Part shown: positions 15,526 through 22,285 of the stretch, piece after piece
How positions within the stretch are numbered: the first letter of the stretch is position 1
Layout: every line of letters begins with the position of its first letter
From: Lachnospiraceae bacterium
GTDB taxonomy: Bacteria > Bacillota > Clostridia > Lachnospirales > Lachnospiraceae
Direction of reading: 5' to 3'
Assembly (NCBI GenBank): GCA_015057665.1
Contig: SVDY01000020.1
Location: 1 to 37,956 of the forward strand
DNA length: 37,956 nt
Program-made: the position numbers and the translations under genes
Notes under the pieces: model-generated
Seen by the model: only the letters and a program-made list of their open reading frames with translations
The model's database searches: none
What the model was told of the DNA's origin: nothing

Positions 15526-16413
15526 ATGAACATCTTCTTAAATTCCGTATTCCAGAAAAAACGCCTGGAATTTGATAAACTTACCCAAGAGCAGAATAGC
15601 AAATTTACATTTCCGGATGATGTATCCGAATTGGTTGACATCAACTATTGCGACGATGGATTAAAAGCACACACCATGAATGTGTACCGACCGGCATCTA
15701 GCCAGCGCACACTTCCTGTCATCATCAATGTTCATGGTGGTGGCTTAGTTATGGGAAATAAAGAATTCAATCGCATTTTCTGTGCAGAACTTTGTAAAAT
15801 GGGATATGTTGTATTCAGTATCGAATATCGGCTTGTTCCCGAAGTTAAAGTTTTTAATCAGTTTGCTGATGTTACTGCAGCCATGGATTTCATCGAGCAT
15901 TCTGTTATGCTTTTTGGCGGTGATCCTCATCATGTATATATGGTCGGTGACAGTGCCGGTGCCTATCTTATCACCTATACAATCGCCATGCAGGAAAGCC
16001 CTGTGCTTGCAGCAACAGCAAAGGTTAAACCCTCTTCTTTGCGTATCAGAGCATTAGGATTGATCAGCGGAATGTTCTACACGAACCGCCGTGATGAAAT
16101 CGGCATTTTTCTTCCGAAATCATTGTATGGAAGAAAATATAAAAAAAGTCCGTTTTCAATTTTCATCAATCCGGAGCATCCCGCTATCACATCTAGCCTC
16201 CCGCCCTGTCTTTTGGTCACAAGCCATAATGACAATCTGAGACAGTATACTTTAGATTTTGCATCGGCTCTGAAAAGGAACGGAGCAAAATATGAATTAC
16301 TTGACTTTCCTCCGGATGACCGCTTGGTACATGCTTTCAGTGTTTTCGATCCGACATTAAATGAAAGCCAGAAGGTTATTCACTCCCTGGATGATTTCTT
16401 TAAAAACCATTAA
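15526..16413 (+). CDS. Alpha/beta hydrolase (HSL-type esterase/lipase-like)
   Basis: This 295-residue cytosolic protein has the oxyanion motif HGGG (residues 70-73) and the nucleophile motif GDSAG (Ser143) of the hormone-sensitive-lipase branch of the alpha/beta hydrolase fold (Abhydrolase_3 type). A C-terminal LVHAFSVFDP supplies the expected catalytic histidine. I chose the ATG at 15526, preceded by CGGAGG, over the in-frame ATG at 15490. It lies after the terminator of the recombinase operon and has its own transcription unit. It is probably cargo of the element; the substrate cannot be told, though short acyl or acetyl esters are common in the family. Confidence 0.85.
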   Translation: MNIFLNSVFQKKRLEFDKLTQEQNSKFTFPDDVSELVDINYCDDGLKAHTMNVYRPASSQRTLPVIINVHGGGLVMGNKEFNRIFCAELCKMGYVVFSIEYRLVPEVKVFNQFADVTAAMDFIEHSVMLFGGDPHHVYMVGDSAGAYLITYTIAMQESPVLAATAKVKPSSLRIRALGLISGMFYTNRRDEIGIFLPKSLYGRKYKKSPFSIFINPEHPAITSSLPPCLLVTSHNDNLRQYTLDFASALKRNGAKYELLDFPPDDRLVHAFSVFDPTLNESQKVIHSLDDFFKNH

Positions 16414-16434
16414 ACACATATACACATATATTAA

Positions 16435-16463
16435 TTGACCGTTCTTATTTTACGAGGTATAAT
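16435..16463 (+). promoter_or_regulatory. Promoter of the SEC-C protein gene
   Basis: TTGACC (16435-16440), a 17-bp spacer and TATAAT (16458-16463) form a near-consensus vegetative promoter 33 bp before the start codon at 16496. Confidence 0.85.
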
Positions 16464-16495
16464 CCTTTTACTGACACAAAAAGGAGGTACCGAGC

Positions 16496-17224
16496 ATGGA
16501 ATCAATTACCGGAAGTAATCTTCAAATTATAGAAAACTGCGTAAATTTTGCACGTAAATTCCTTTTACTTCCTAATACGCTAAACTACTATTTTGATGAT
16601 TGTCCATCTGAACGCTTTCCTACCATTGTTAATGCATGTGAAAGTAATAAGAAAGAATTATTCTTTAATAAGACTTGGTTTCTTCAGCGAACAACTGACC
16701 ACAGAGATGACCTAGAATTTTTCATTTTTCATGAATTACGACATGTCCATCAGCTATATTCGATTGAGCTATTTATAAATGGGCAACCTTGCAAGGATAC
16801 ACCCGAAATCATCACAATATGGAAACAAGAATTTGACGGATACGTTAGAAATACTGGCGGTGCATCACAAAATGCCAATGTTTCGCAAGAGGTAGAAATC
16901 GATGCAAATGCCTACGCACAATGTCTGCTTAATCTTTTGCATATAGATGATGATGCTGATCTCATGCTATCCCTTCCCGAAGAAGCATCCCGTTTATCCA
17001 TGCCAAGATTTCAAGAGTACTGTCGTACCAAACCAGAAATTCGGAATTATATAGCTGCACACAATTTCAAGAAGCGTCAAGAACAGCTGCAACAACAAAA
17101 TATGGTTCTGCGGAAGAATGAACCTATTCGTAAAGGCAAAAAGATTGGAGCAAACGATAAATGCCCATGCGGTAGTGGCAAGAAGTTCAAATACTGTTGC
17201 CGTAATAAAGGAATCTATGACTAA
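16496..17224 (+). CDS. HExxH metallopeptidase-like protein with C-terminal SEC-C zinc motif
   Basis: This 242-residue protein carries HELRH at residues 79-83, a zincin-type HExxH motif, with a glutamate-rich segment downstream (EVEIDANAYAQ) that could give the third ligand, as in small gluzincins. The C terminus is a classic SEC-C motif (CPCGSGKKFKYCC), a zinc-binding tail shared with SecA and many Firmicutes proteins. AAAGGAGG precedes the ATG. It has its own near-consensus promoter and terminator, so it is a single-gene unit. It lies between the recombinase operon and the right end of the element and is probably cargo. A protease role is inferred from the motif only; no substrate is suggested. 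Confidence 0.75.
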   Translation: MESITGSNLQIIENCVNFARKFLLLPNTLNYYFDDCPSERFPTIVNACESNKKELFFNKTWFLQRTTDHRDDLEFFIFHELRHVHQLYSIELFINGQPCKDTPEIITIWKQEFDGYVRNTGGASQNANVSQEVEIDANAYAQCLLNLLHIDDDADLMLSLPEEASRLSMPRFQEYCRTKPEIRNYIAAHNFKKRQEQLQQQNMVLRKNEPIRKGKKIGANDKCPCGSGKKFKYCCRNKGIYD

Positions 17225-17227
17225 TCA

Positions 17228-17272
17228 AATCCACAGTACAGGATTACTAATCTTGTACTGTGGATTTTTTCT
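17228..17272 (+). terminator. Intrinsic terminator after the SEC-C gene
   Basis: A perfect 13-bp stem (AATCCACAGTACA 17228-17240 / TGTACTGTGGATT 17254-17266) is followed by TTTT. It starts a few bases after the stop codon. Confidence 0.9.
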
Positions 17273-17372
17273 TTTTGGCAGATATTTTATTACGATTGTT
17301 ACTGTTGAAAACGATATATGTTAGAAGGGGAAAACTATACCCTTTTGACGTACCTTGAAAACTGAACACTCA

Positions 17373-17620
17373 ATACTCCAAAAACATCTTCTGCAGGGAG
17401 CCAAGAGAACTATCGCCGTGACCGGGAAAGGGGTGTAATACAATTACGCAGCGATTAAAAATAGTGGATCAAAAGAAACAAGACCAGGTTTCAGAGCAAT
17501 AATCTGCAGAAGAAATAATGATACTTCCGTAATTACGAGGACGGCGGCTTCGCACACCGAGCCATCTGGCTATGTCACTTTTGGTCAAGTGATTTGGAGT
17601 ATGCCCCTGCTGTTTGGGGC
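17373..17620 (+). ncRNA. Candidate structured noncoding RNA of unknown class
   Basis: Two nested, perfect 10-bp long-range pairings are visible. The outer pairs ATACTCCAAA (17373-17382) with TTTGGAGTAT (17593-17602). The inner pairs TCTTCTGCAG (17387-17396) with CTGCAGAAGA (17504-17513). Between and after them lie local hairpins: GTAAT/ATTAC around 17437-17450, GCC/GGC (17561-17570), TCACTT/AAGTGA (17575-17592) and GCCCC/GGGGC (17603-17620), the last two abutting the outer helix. No protein frame of note covers 17273-17730. The strand is assigned from the neighbouring genes and is uncertain. I do not recognise an Rfam class. Confidence 0.5.
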
Positions 17621-17719
17621 CGAGATAAATAGGCAGCAAATGTTATTTTTATTGCAGTTCAATTCAAATGGATATACGCACTGACCCGTATCGAAATAAT
17701 ATGGACAAAAACGAAAAAA

Positions 17720-17744
17720 GTTCCATTTCTTCAAAGAAAGGAAC
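17720..17744. terminator. Possible weak terminator hairpin
   Basis: GTTCC and TTTCT (17720-17729, one bulged A) can pair with AGAAA and GGAAC (about 17735-17744). The A-rich flank on the left would give a T tract on the minus strand. It lies beside the stronger hairpin at 17765-17788. Confidence 0.4.
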
Positions 17745-18018
17745 CTTCGATAAAGTCAGAAAAAGTGGCGTTTTTTGATATACGCCACTTTTCGCTTATA
17801 TTTTTTTGTAATTTACTTGACAATAGGCTATCTATAAAATTAGGACGGAAGCCGGCCCAAATAATATAAGGTAATACAAGAACCATAGCCGGTCCCCATT
17901 TCCATCTTTTTTCCATCTTTCCCATAATCAAAGTGTTTTCTTTGGGAATGTAGTTATTCAAAATAAATCCTCCAACTATTACCCATATCAATAACCACCA
18001 GCAATTTGTAAGCCGCAT
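17731..18018 (-). pseudogene. EpsG-like polysaccharide polymerase, 5' remnant
   Basis: The frame opens with a good GAGGA site and ATG. It encodes a membrane segment (WWLLIWVIVGGFILNNYI), then KRWKWGPAMVLVLPYIIWAGFRPNFID, which matches the start of EpsG-family proteins, where GxRxxxxDT follows the second membrane helix. Such proteins have about 350 residues and several more helices, thought to polymerise exopolysaccharide. Here the similarity stops after FID, near 17,840, and the last 30 residues translate terminator DNA. The gene is therefore truncated. Its orientation and position fit the exopolysaccharide locus to the right, and the mobile element lies directly to the left, so insertion of the element is the simplest cause. 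The missing 3' part may lie beyond the left end of the element. Confidence 0.6.
17765..17788. terminator. Intrinsic terminator near the presumed right end of the element
   Basis: A perfect 7-bp stem (GTGGCGT 17765-17771 / ACGCCAC 17782-17788) flanked by an A run and a T run could act on either strand. It lies within the altered 3' part of the EpsG-like remnant, so it probably belongs to the inserted DNA. Confidence 0.6.
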
Positions 18019-18077
18019 ATCATTTCCTCATCTATCATTATTTCGTCTACCAATTGAACACAAATCATACACTCATG

Positions 18078-18205
18078 CCTATTTAGACATAAATATACAT
18101 ATTGATATTATCATCATAATTTTTTGTACGCAACAAAAAACAGGTCGAAATCTAAAGATTTCACCTGTTTTTACGTCATTTATTCATTTATGTCTACATA
18201 ATAGG
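18078..18205. repeat. Imperfect inverted repeat pair, possibly a MITE-like remnant
   Basis: CCTATTTAGACATAAAT (18078-18094) and, inverted, ATTTATGTCTACATAATAGG (18186-18205) match apart from a short insertion. They enclose about 90 bp of AT-rich DNA with a terminator-like hairpin. No gene lies in 18019-18228. Confidence 0.35.
18137..18172. terminator. Intrinsic terminator
   Basis: AAAACAGGT (18137-18145) and AAATCT pair with AGATTT and ACCTGTTTTT (to 18172), with an A run on one side and a T run on the other. On the minus strand it lies downstream of the Rpn-like fragment. Confidence 0.75.
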
Positions 18206-18228
18206 TGTATGTACGGTTCTTTTGTTTG

Positions 18229-18447
18229 TTATCCTAATTTGTATTCCTTGATGAGCTGCTCGATAGTCTCCACCGTTTCTTCCAGTGCATCCGCAATTTG
18301 ATCAAGATGATATCCTTTTTCCAGTTTTTTATTTATCTGCTGAACAAGTTTGTTATTTATACCTTCTTTTATACCTTCTTCTCGTCCATTCCTATATATC
18401 GTCTTAGCTTCATATTCTAAAATCTGTCCACCCATAACTTCTCCCAT
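18229..18447 (-). pseudogene. C-terminal fragment of an Rpn/PD-(D/E)XK family transposase-like nuclease
   Basis: The 72-residue frame has MGGQILEYEAKTIYRNGREEGIKEGI, followed by a helical tail with LDQIADALEETVETIEQLIKEY. This is the usual C-terminal end of Rpn-type recombination-promoting nucleases, also annotated as PD-(D/E)XK family transposases, which have about 300 residues. The nuclease domain is absent upstream, where the DNA is AT-rich and noncoding. A GGAAAGG site does precede the ATG, so a short peptide could still be made. It is best read as a relic in the disturbed stretch between the element and the exopolysaccharide genes. Confidence 0.65.
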
Positions 18448-18650
18448 CCTTTCCTTTTAAAATAATATGAACAAGGATTATTCATTCATAGGCATCAGTC
18501 CTTTATGCTGTGGTTTCAAAAACAGATTCATTTGCCGAATGGTTGATATAATTAGAAATGTCGATTGAAGGATTTGAATGAATCGGAATGATTCTGACCC
18601 TAGACTCTATCTGGTAATTATTGTAAATCATTATTTGTTTTTTTACAATA

Positions 18651-18685
18651 AAAATAGGTGGAACTATACAATTTCCACCTATTTT
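18651..18685 (-). terminator. Terminator of the transglutaminase gene
   Basis: A perfect 13-bp stem (AAAATAGGTGGAA 18651-18663 / TTCCACCTATTTT 18673-18685) with T tracts on both strands lies just downstream of the minus-strand stop at 18714. The rest of 18448-18713 holds nothing I can support. Confidence 0.85.
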
Positions 18686-18713
18686 TATAATATTACAAAC
18701 TTTTATCAACAAA

Positions 18714-20258
18714 CTAATACATATATTTTAACCTATGGTATATGTCCTGCACTGCTCCCTTGATATACTGAATCATTACCAATTTCTGCTCTGGTTCCGC
18801 TTCTTCTTGTTTGAAAACATTTCCGGTTGCATAACTATCTGCACAATCCGGTTCTGTACAGGTTCTAAACTCTTCTCCCGTGGATGTAACAAACAAATCA
18901 TATTTATGTTCATGGTCTTCATTTTTATCACTATAATCCGGAATACGTTCATTTTCATAAATATAGATTTCAAATCGTAATTCACTCATTATGGCATCAT
19001 CTTCTATTCTTCTTACTTCTGCATGTAACTGTGCAAAACCTGCTTCTAATGCTGTAATAGTGCCATCTTCCTCAATTGATATTTTTTCAGGTGTGTCTGT
19101 ACTCCATTTTAAAATATAATCTTTATAATCATATTCATGGAAGGATTCTCGATATAAAGTTTTCCCCTTATATCCCAATGGAACCGCCAATTTTCCATAC
19201 ATCGTTGTGTAATCCTTGAAATTTAATTCTACTTCGTGCATAATTCCACCTTCGGAGATAAAGAATGCTTGGTCATTCCACTCTGCAGTTACAACTGATG
19301 CACGCATTCCATTTTCATAGATGTATGCATGATTCAGTCCATCATAGTAGAAATCAGCCCTTCCATAATATAAATCCCCAGGCACTAAAAATTCCGGATT
19401 ATTTAATAAATATTTAGATTTCCACTGAGTGTATCCTTCCAAATAAACTTCAAATGATACATTCAGATTATTTACAATAAATCCTGTACTACCAATATCC
19501 TCTGCATAAATATCACCATTTTGATCTATAATAACAAATTTCCCATTAAAATAAGCTGGCACTTCAGAGCCTTTAACAGGAGGCGTTTTAGAATTTTCGA
19601 ATATAGGCAGAACCCACTCCACGGTCATAATATAATACCAGTTTTGTATAAGTGTTCTATCTCTAACAGGTTCTAAGAAAAATAAAGGATCATATAAAAC
19701 CCACTCGTTATTTAAATAAACAAAGCACCATGCATGTCCCGCCATTTGTAACATTTCATTGTAAGTGATAGAATTTATATCACCACGAACACCATCACTT
19801 ACAACTGCCTTGATTCCCAATTTGCGAAGCAAATCCTGCATCAGCTGGGCATATCCTAAACATTGTCCTTTTCTTTCATAATAAGTATCGATTGGGTATA
19901 CGGAATTTTCTTCATATACAATGTTTCGATTCAGCCATGCACATACTGCATTCGCTTTTTCTTCATCCGTGTCACATCCTTGAACAATTAATTCAGCAAG
20001 ATTCTGCAATACTTTATTATCTATTTTAGTCCCATAAGTATCCCTCAATCCTAACTCAGGATACTTGTTAATATATACTTCATCCAGATACCGAAAAGTA
20101 TCTTCAACTCGTTCCGCTGAATATGGACCTATTTTTTCATTTTTTCCGGCATTTACTGTAACAGGCATGAAAAACAACAGGATTAATATGGCAAGTCCAT
20201 ATATAATTCTTTTATTCCCGGTCTCGTTTTGTTTTGTGCTCAAACCATATTCCTCCAT
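18714..20258 (-). CDS. Secreted transglutaminase-like protein with Ig-like domain
   Basis: This 514-residue protein has an N-terminal hydrophobic segment (IIYGLAILILLFFMPVTVNAG) acting as signal peptide or anchor. A transglutaminase-like domain (about residues 45-200) shows a plausible triad: Cys133 (GQC), His175 (GHAW) and Asp190 (YDP). A bacterial Ig-like (Big_2) segment lies near 410-450 (SIEEDGTITALEAGFAQL). The start at 20258 has an AAGGAG site; the frame is open to 20438, but that part overlaps the glycosyltransferase gene, which ends 15 bp upstream of the chosen start. It is cotranscribed with that gene and ended by a terminator. It probably acts outside the membrane on cell-wall or surface proteins; the substrate is unknown. 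Confidence 0.8.
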   Translation of the reverse strand: MEEYGLSTKQNETGNKRIIYGLAILILLFFMPVTVNAGKNEKIGPYSAERVEDTFRYLDEVYINKYPELGLRDTYGTKIDNKVLQNLAELIVQGCDTDEEKANAVCAWLNRNIVYEENSVYPIDTYYERKGQCLGYAQLMQDLLRKLGIKAVVSDGVRGDINSITYNEMLQMAGHAWCFVYLNNEWVLYDPLFFLEPVRDRTLIQNWYYIMTVEWVLPIFENSKTPPVKGSEVPAYFNGKFVIIDQNGDIYAEDIGSTGFIVNNLNVSFEVYLEGYTQWKSKYLLNNPEFLVPGDLYYGRADFYYDGLNHAYIYENGMRASVVTAEWNDQAFFISEGGIMHEVELNFKDYTTMYGKLAVPLGYKGKTLYRESFHEYDYKDYILKWSTDTPEKISIEEDGTITALEAGFAQLHAEVRRIEDDAIMSELRFEIYIYENERIPDYSDKNEDHEHKYDLFVTSTGEEFRTCTEPDCADSYATGNVFKQEEAEPEQKLVMIQYIKGAVQDIYHRLKYMY

Positions 20259-20272
20259 TGACTTCTCTCTCC

Positions 20273-22129
20273 TTACATCCCCAGCGTCTCCACCGTCTCT
20301 GCTACAACTTTCTCCTTTGCAAACTCCCTCTCCATCTTCTCTCTTCCAAGTCTTCCCATCTTCTCTCTCTTCTCTTTTGAACAGCTTAAGAAATATTTCA
20401 TGGCTTTGTAGAGGGATTCTGCATCTTTTACTCTGCATAAGAGTCCGGTTTGTTTATGATCCAGAGCTTCTCTGCAGCCAGGAATGTTGCTTGTAATAAT
20501 CGGACGTCCTGTAGCTGCTGCCTCTAAGTTTACATTGCTCATTCCTTCATGATAAGAAGGGAGCACAACGCAGTCAGCTGCTTCGTAGAATGGTCTCGGT
20601 TCTTCCTGGAAGCCGTGGAATTTGACGATTCCTTTGTCCTCCAGTTCTTCTACCTGATCTTTGTATTCGTCTTCATAGAAACCGACTAAATCAAGAACAA
20701 AGTCTTCCCCTTCTTCTTTTAATCTTTGAACCACCTGGAATAACTCATCCATTCCCTTCTCTTTCATGATTCTTCCAAGGTAGAGGAAATGAATCTTGTC
20801 ATTGTCCGGATATGTTTTGTAACTGTATGTAGTAAGGTTGATTCCCGCACCGGACAGGATTTTCTGTTTGAATTCCGGAATGATCTTTCTTATCTGGAAT
20901 TCCCGGGCATTGCCTGTGTTTTCGAAAAATACTTTTTCTACTTTACGAAATGCCAGCTTGTATAACAAGGTAACGAACTGAGCAAGACCTTTTCTCTGGA
21001 AAGCGGTGCCAAGGCCCTGCACGTTAGCATAGTAAGGAATCTTTTTCAATCCGCATAAGAAGCCGGCATAGATGTTTGGTTTGATGGAGTAGGTGATCAC
21101 CAGATTCGGCTGCAGCTTATTCAGCATGCGGTTATATGTTTTAATTAAAGATAAATCTGTGATAGGGTTGATGCCTCTTCGGTCGATTGGAGTCTCAATG
21201 CAGTGGACTCCCATGGCTTTAAAGTCATCTTCGTGGCCTACGAATGGCATACTGATATAGACTTTGTTGTTTTTTTGAAGTTCCTCAATGAGTTCTTTGC
21301 GGAAGCGGTAGAGCATGTAGGAGTGGTTGGTAATGATGAGAATCTTCTTTTTCGGATTCTTCGAACTCTCCGAATGCTCCAATGTAGCTGCACATTCACT
21401 TTCTGCCTGCTGCTTTGGATCAACTTCGCATTCTTTTTCTGCCCGCTGCTTTGGTGCAGCTTCGCATTCTTTTCCTGCCTGCTTCATCGCTCCCGTGCCA
21501 CCCTCAACAACACCTTCACTCTTTAGCACAGAACCAAATGTCCCAAAGAAACATTTCATATCCATCTTAAGACCAATCTTGGCTTTATATTCTCCGTCCA
21601 GCTTCGCCTTTACAGGAATCTCCAGCTCATCTCTTCCGTTAATCTGGGCCCAGCCCGTAAGCCCTGGCTTAATCTCATGGACACCGTACTTATCTCTCTC
21701 TTCAATCAGATCATACTGATTCCACAGAGCCGGTCTTGGACCACAGATGGAGATCTCTCCTTTTAAGATATTTAGAAGCTGTGGCAGTTCATCGAGAGAG
21801 GATTTGCGAAGGAATCTTCCTACCTTTGTGATGTACTGTTCCGGATTCTCAAGGAGATGGGTTGGGACATCGTGAGGAGTATCAAGCTTCATACTTCGAT
21901 ACTTGTAGAGCATAAAGTGAGACTTATGTAATCCAACTCTCTTTTGTTTGAAGAAAACAGGAGCCTTCCATCCGTCTTCCATCTTGATTGCAAGTGTTAT
22001 GGCAGCGAAGACAGGACTGAGAACAAGGATTCCGCCTGCTGCCAATATTCTATCTGCATTGTATTTTATCTTTATGTATTGTCTTTGTTTTTTTGTAAGA
22101 CGATATTTCTTGTTTTGCTTTTTTTCCAT
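20273..22129 (-). CDS. Fused phosphoglycosyl transferase and GT4 glycosyltransferase
   Basis: This 618-residue protein joins two steps of polysaccharide assembly. Residues 20-215 are a bacterial sugar transferase (LAAGGILVLSPVFA membrane segment, PVFFKQKRVG, YKYRSMK, LRKSSLDELPQLLNILKGEISICGPRP), which puts a sugar phosphate on undecaprenyl phosphate. Residues about 265-618 are a GT4-type glycosyltransferase (NHSYMLYRFRKELIEEL, YSIKPNIYAG, LYLGRIMKEKGMDEL, PSYHEGMSNVNLEAAATGRPII). A Cys/Glu/Lys/Gln-rich linker of 12-residue repeats lies between. These are usually two proteins. The gene has its own promoter after the capD-like terminator, with GAGGA before the ATG. It should begin repeat-unit synthesis at the membrane. 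Confidence 0.92.
   Translation of the reverse strand: MEKKQNKKYRLTKKQRQYIKIKYNADRILAAGGILVLSPVFAAITLAIKMEDGWKAPVFFKQKRVGLHKSHFMLYKYRSMKLDTPHDVPTHLLENPEQYITKVGRFLRKSSLDELPQLLNILKGEISICGPRPALWNQYDLIEERDKYGVHEIKPGLTGWAQINGRDELEIPVKAKLDGEYKAKIGLKMDMKCFFGTFGSVLKSEGVVEGGTGAMKQAGKECEAAPKQRAEKECEVDPKQQAESECAATLEHSESSKNPKKKILIITNHSYMLYRFRKELIEELQKNNKVYISMPFVGHEDDFKAMGVHCIETPIDRRGINPITDLSLIKTYNRMLNKLQPNLVITYSIKPNIYAGFLCGLKKIPYYANVQGLGTAFQRKGLAQFVTLLYKLAFRKVEKVFFENTGNAREFQIRKIIPEFKQKILSGAGINLTTYSYKTYPDNDKIHFLYLGRIMKEKGMDELFQVVQRLKEEGEDFVLDLVGFYEDEYKDQVEELEDKGIVKFHGFQEEPRPFYEAADCVVLPSYHEGMSNVNLEAAATGRPIITSNIPGCREALDHKQTGLLCRVKDAESLYKAMKYFLSCSKEKREKMGRLGREKMEREFAKEKVVAETVETLGM
21392..21486. repeat. 36-bp tandem repeats encoding the inter-domain linker
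   Basis: About 2.6 copies of a 36-bp unit beginning GCATTCTTTTTCTGC (starts near 21392, 21428 and 21464) encode 12-residue units of the type KQxAEKECExxP between the two enzyme domains of the fused glycosyltransferase. Confidence 0.75.
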
Positions 22130-22179
22130 AGTCTTCCTCTATTACAACCTTTTGGGCATAATTACGCATTATTATAGAT

Positions 22180-22208
22180 ATTTTATCACTTTCTGTATAT
22201 TTTTTCAA
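22180..22208 (-). promoter_or_regulatory. Promoter of the fused glycosyltransferase gene
   Basis: Read on the minus strand, TTGAAA (22208-22203), a 17-bp spacer and TAAAAT (22185-22180) lie about 50 bp upstream of the ATG at 22129 and just after the preceding terminator. Confidence 0.75.
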
Positions 22209-22235
22209 TCCATACGAAATGTTAAATGTCACAGA

Positions 22236-22268
22236 AAAAGGCAGAATCTTTTTCTGATTCTGCCTTTT
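22236..22268 (-). terminator. Terminator of the thrS-capD-like unit
   Basis: A perfect 13-bp stem (AAAAGGCAGAATC 22236-22248 / GATTCTGCCTTTT 22256-22268) lies 18 bp downstream of the capD-like stop codon, with a T tract in the minus-strand direction. Confidence 0.9.
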
Positions 22269-22285
22269 CACAGTTTTATACTTTC

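Noticed and set aside
15474..17317. Identical 13-mer TTGAAAACGATAT at 15474 and 17305, considered as a shared promoter or attachment element
   Set aside because: A 13-base match is expected by chance several times in a window of this size, and no -10 box is placed consistently after it.
17341..17372. The segment with ACCTTGAAAACTGAACA resembles rRNA spacer sequence
   Set aside because: No 16S, 23S or tRNA sequence lies near it; a short resemblance alone does not support an rRNA operon.
18503..18712. 69-residue minus-strand open frame
   Set aside because: It has no ribosome site or recognisable domain and runs over the terminator at 18651-18685.
20259..20438. Longer start for the transglutaminase-like protein
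   Set aside because: It would overlap the glycosyltransferase gene for 165 bp and encode a charged, low-complexity leader before the signal peptide; ATG 20258 has a proper site.
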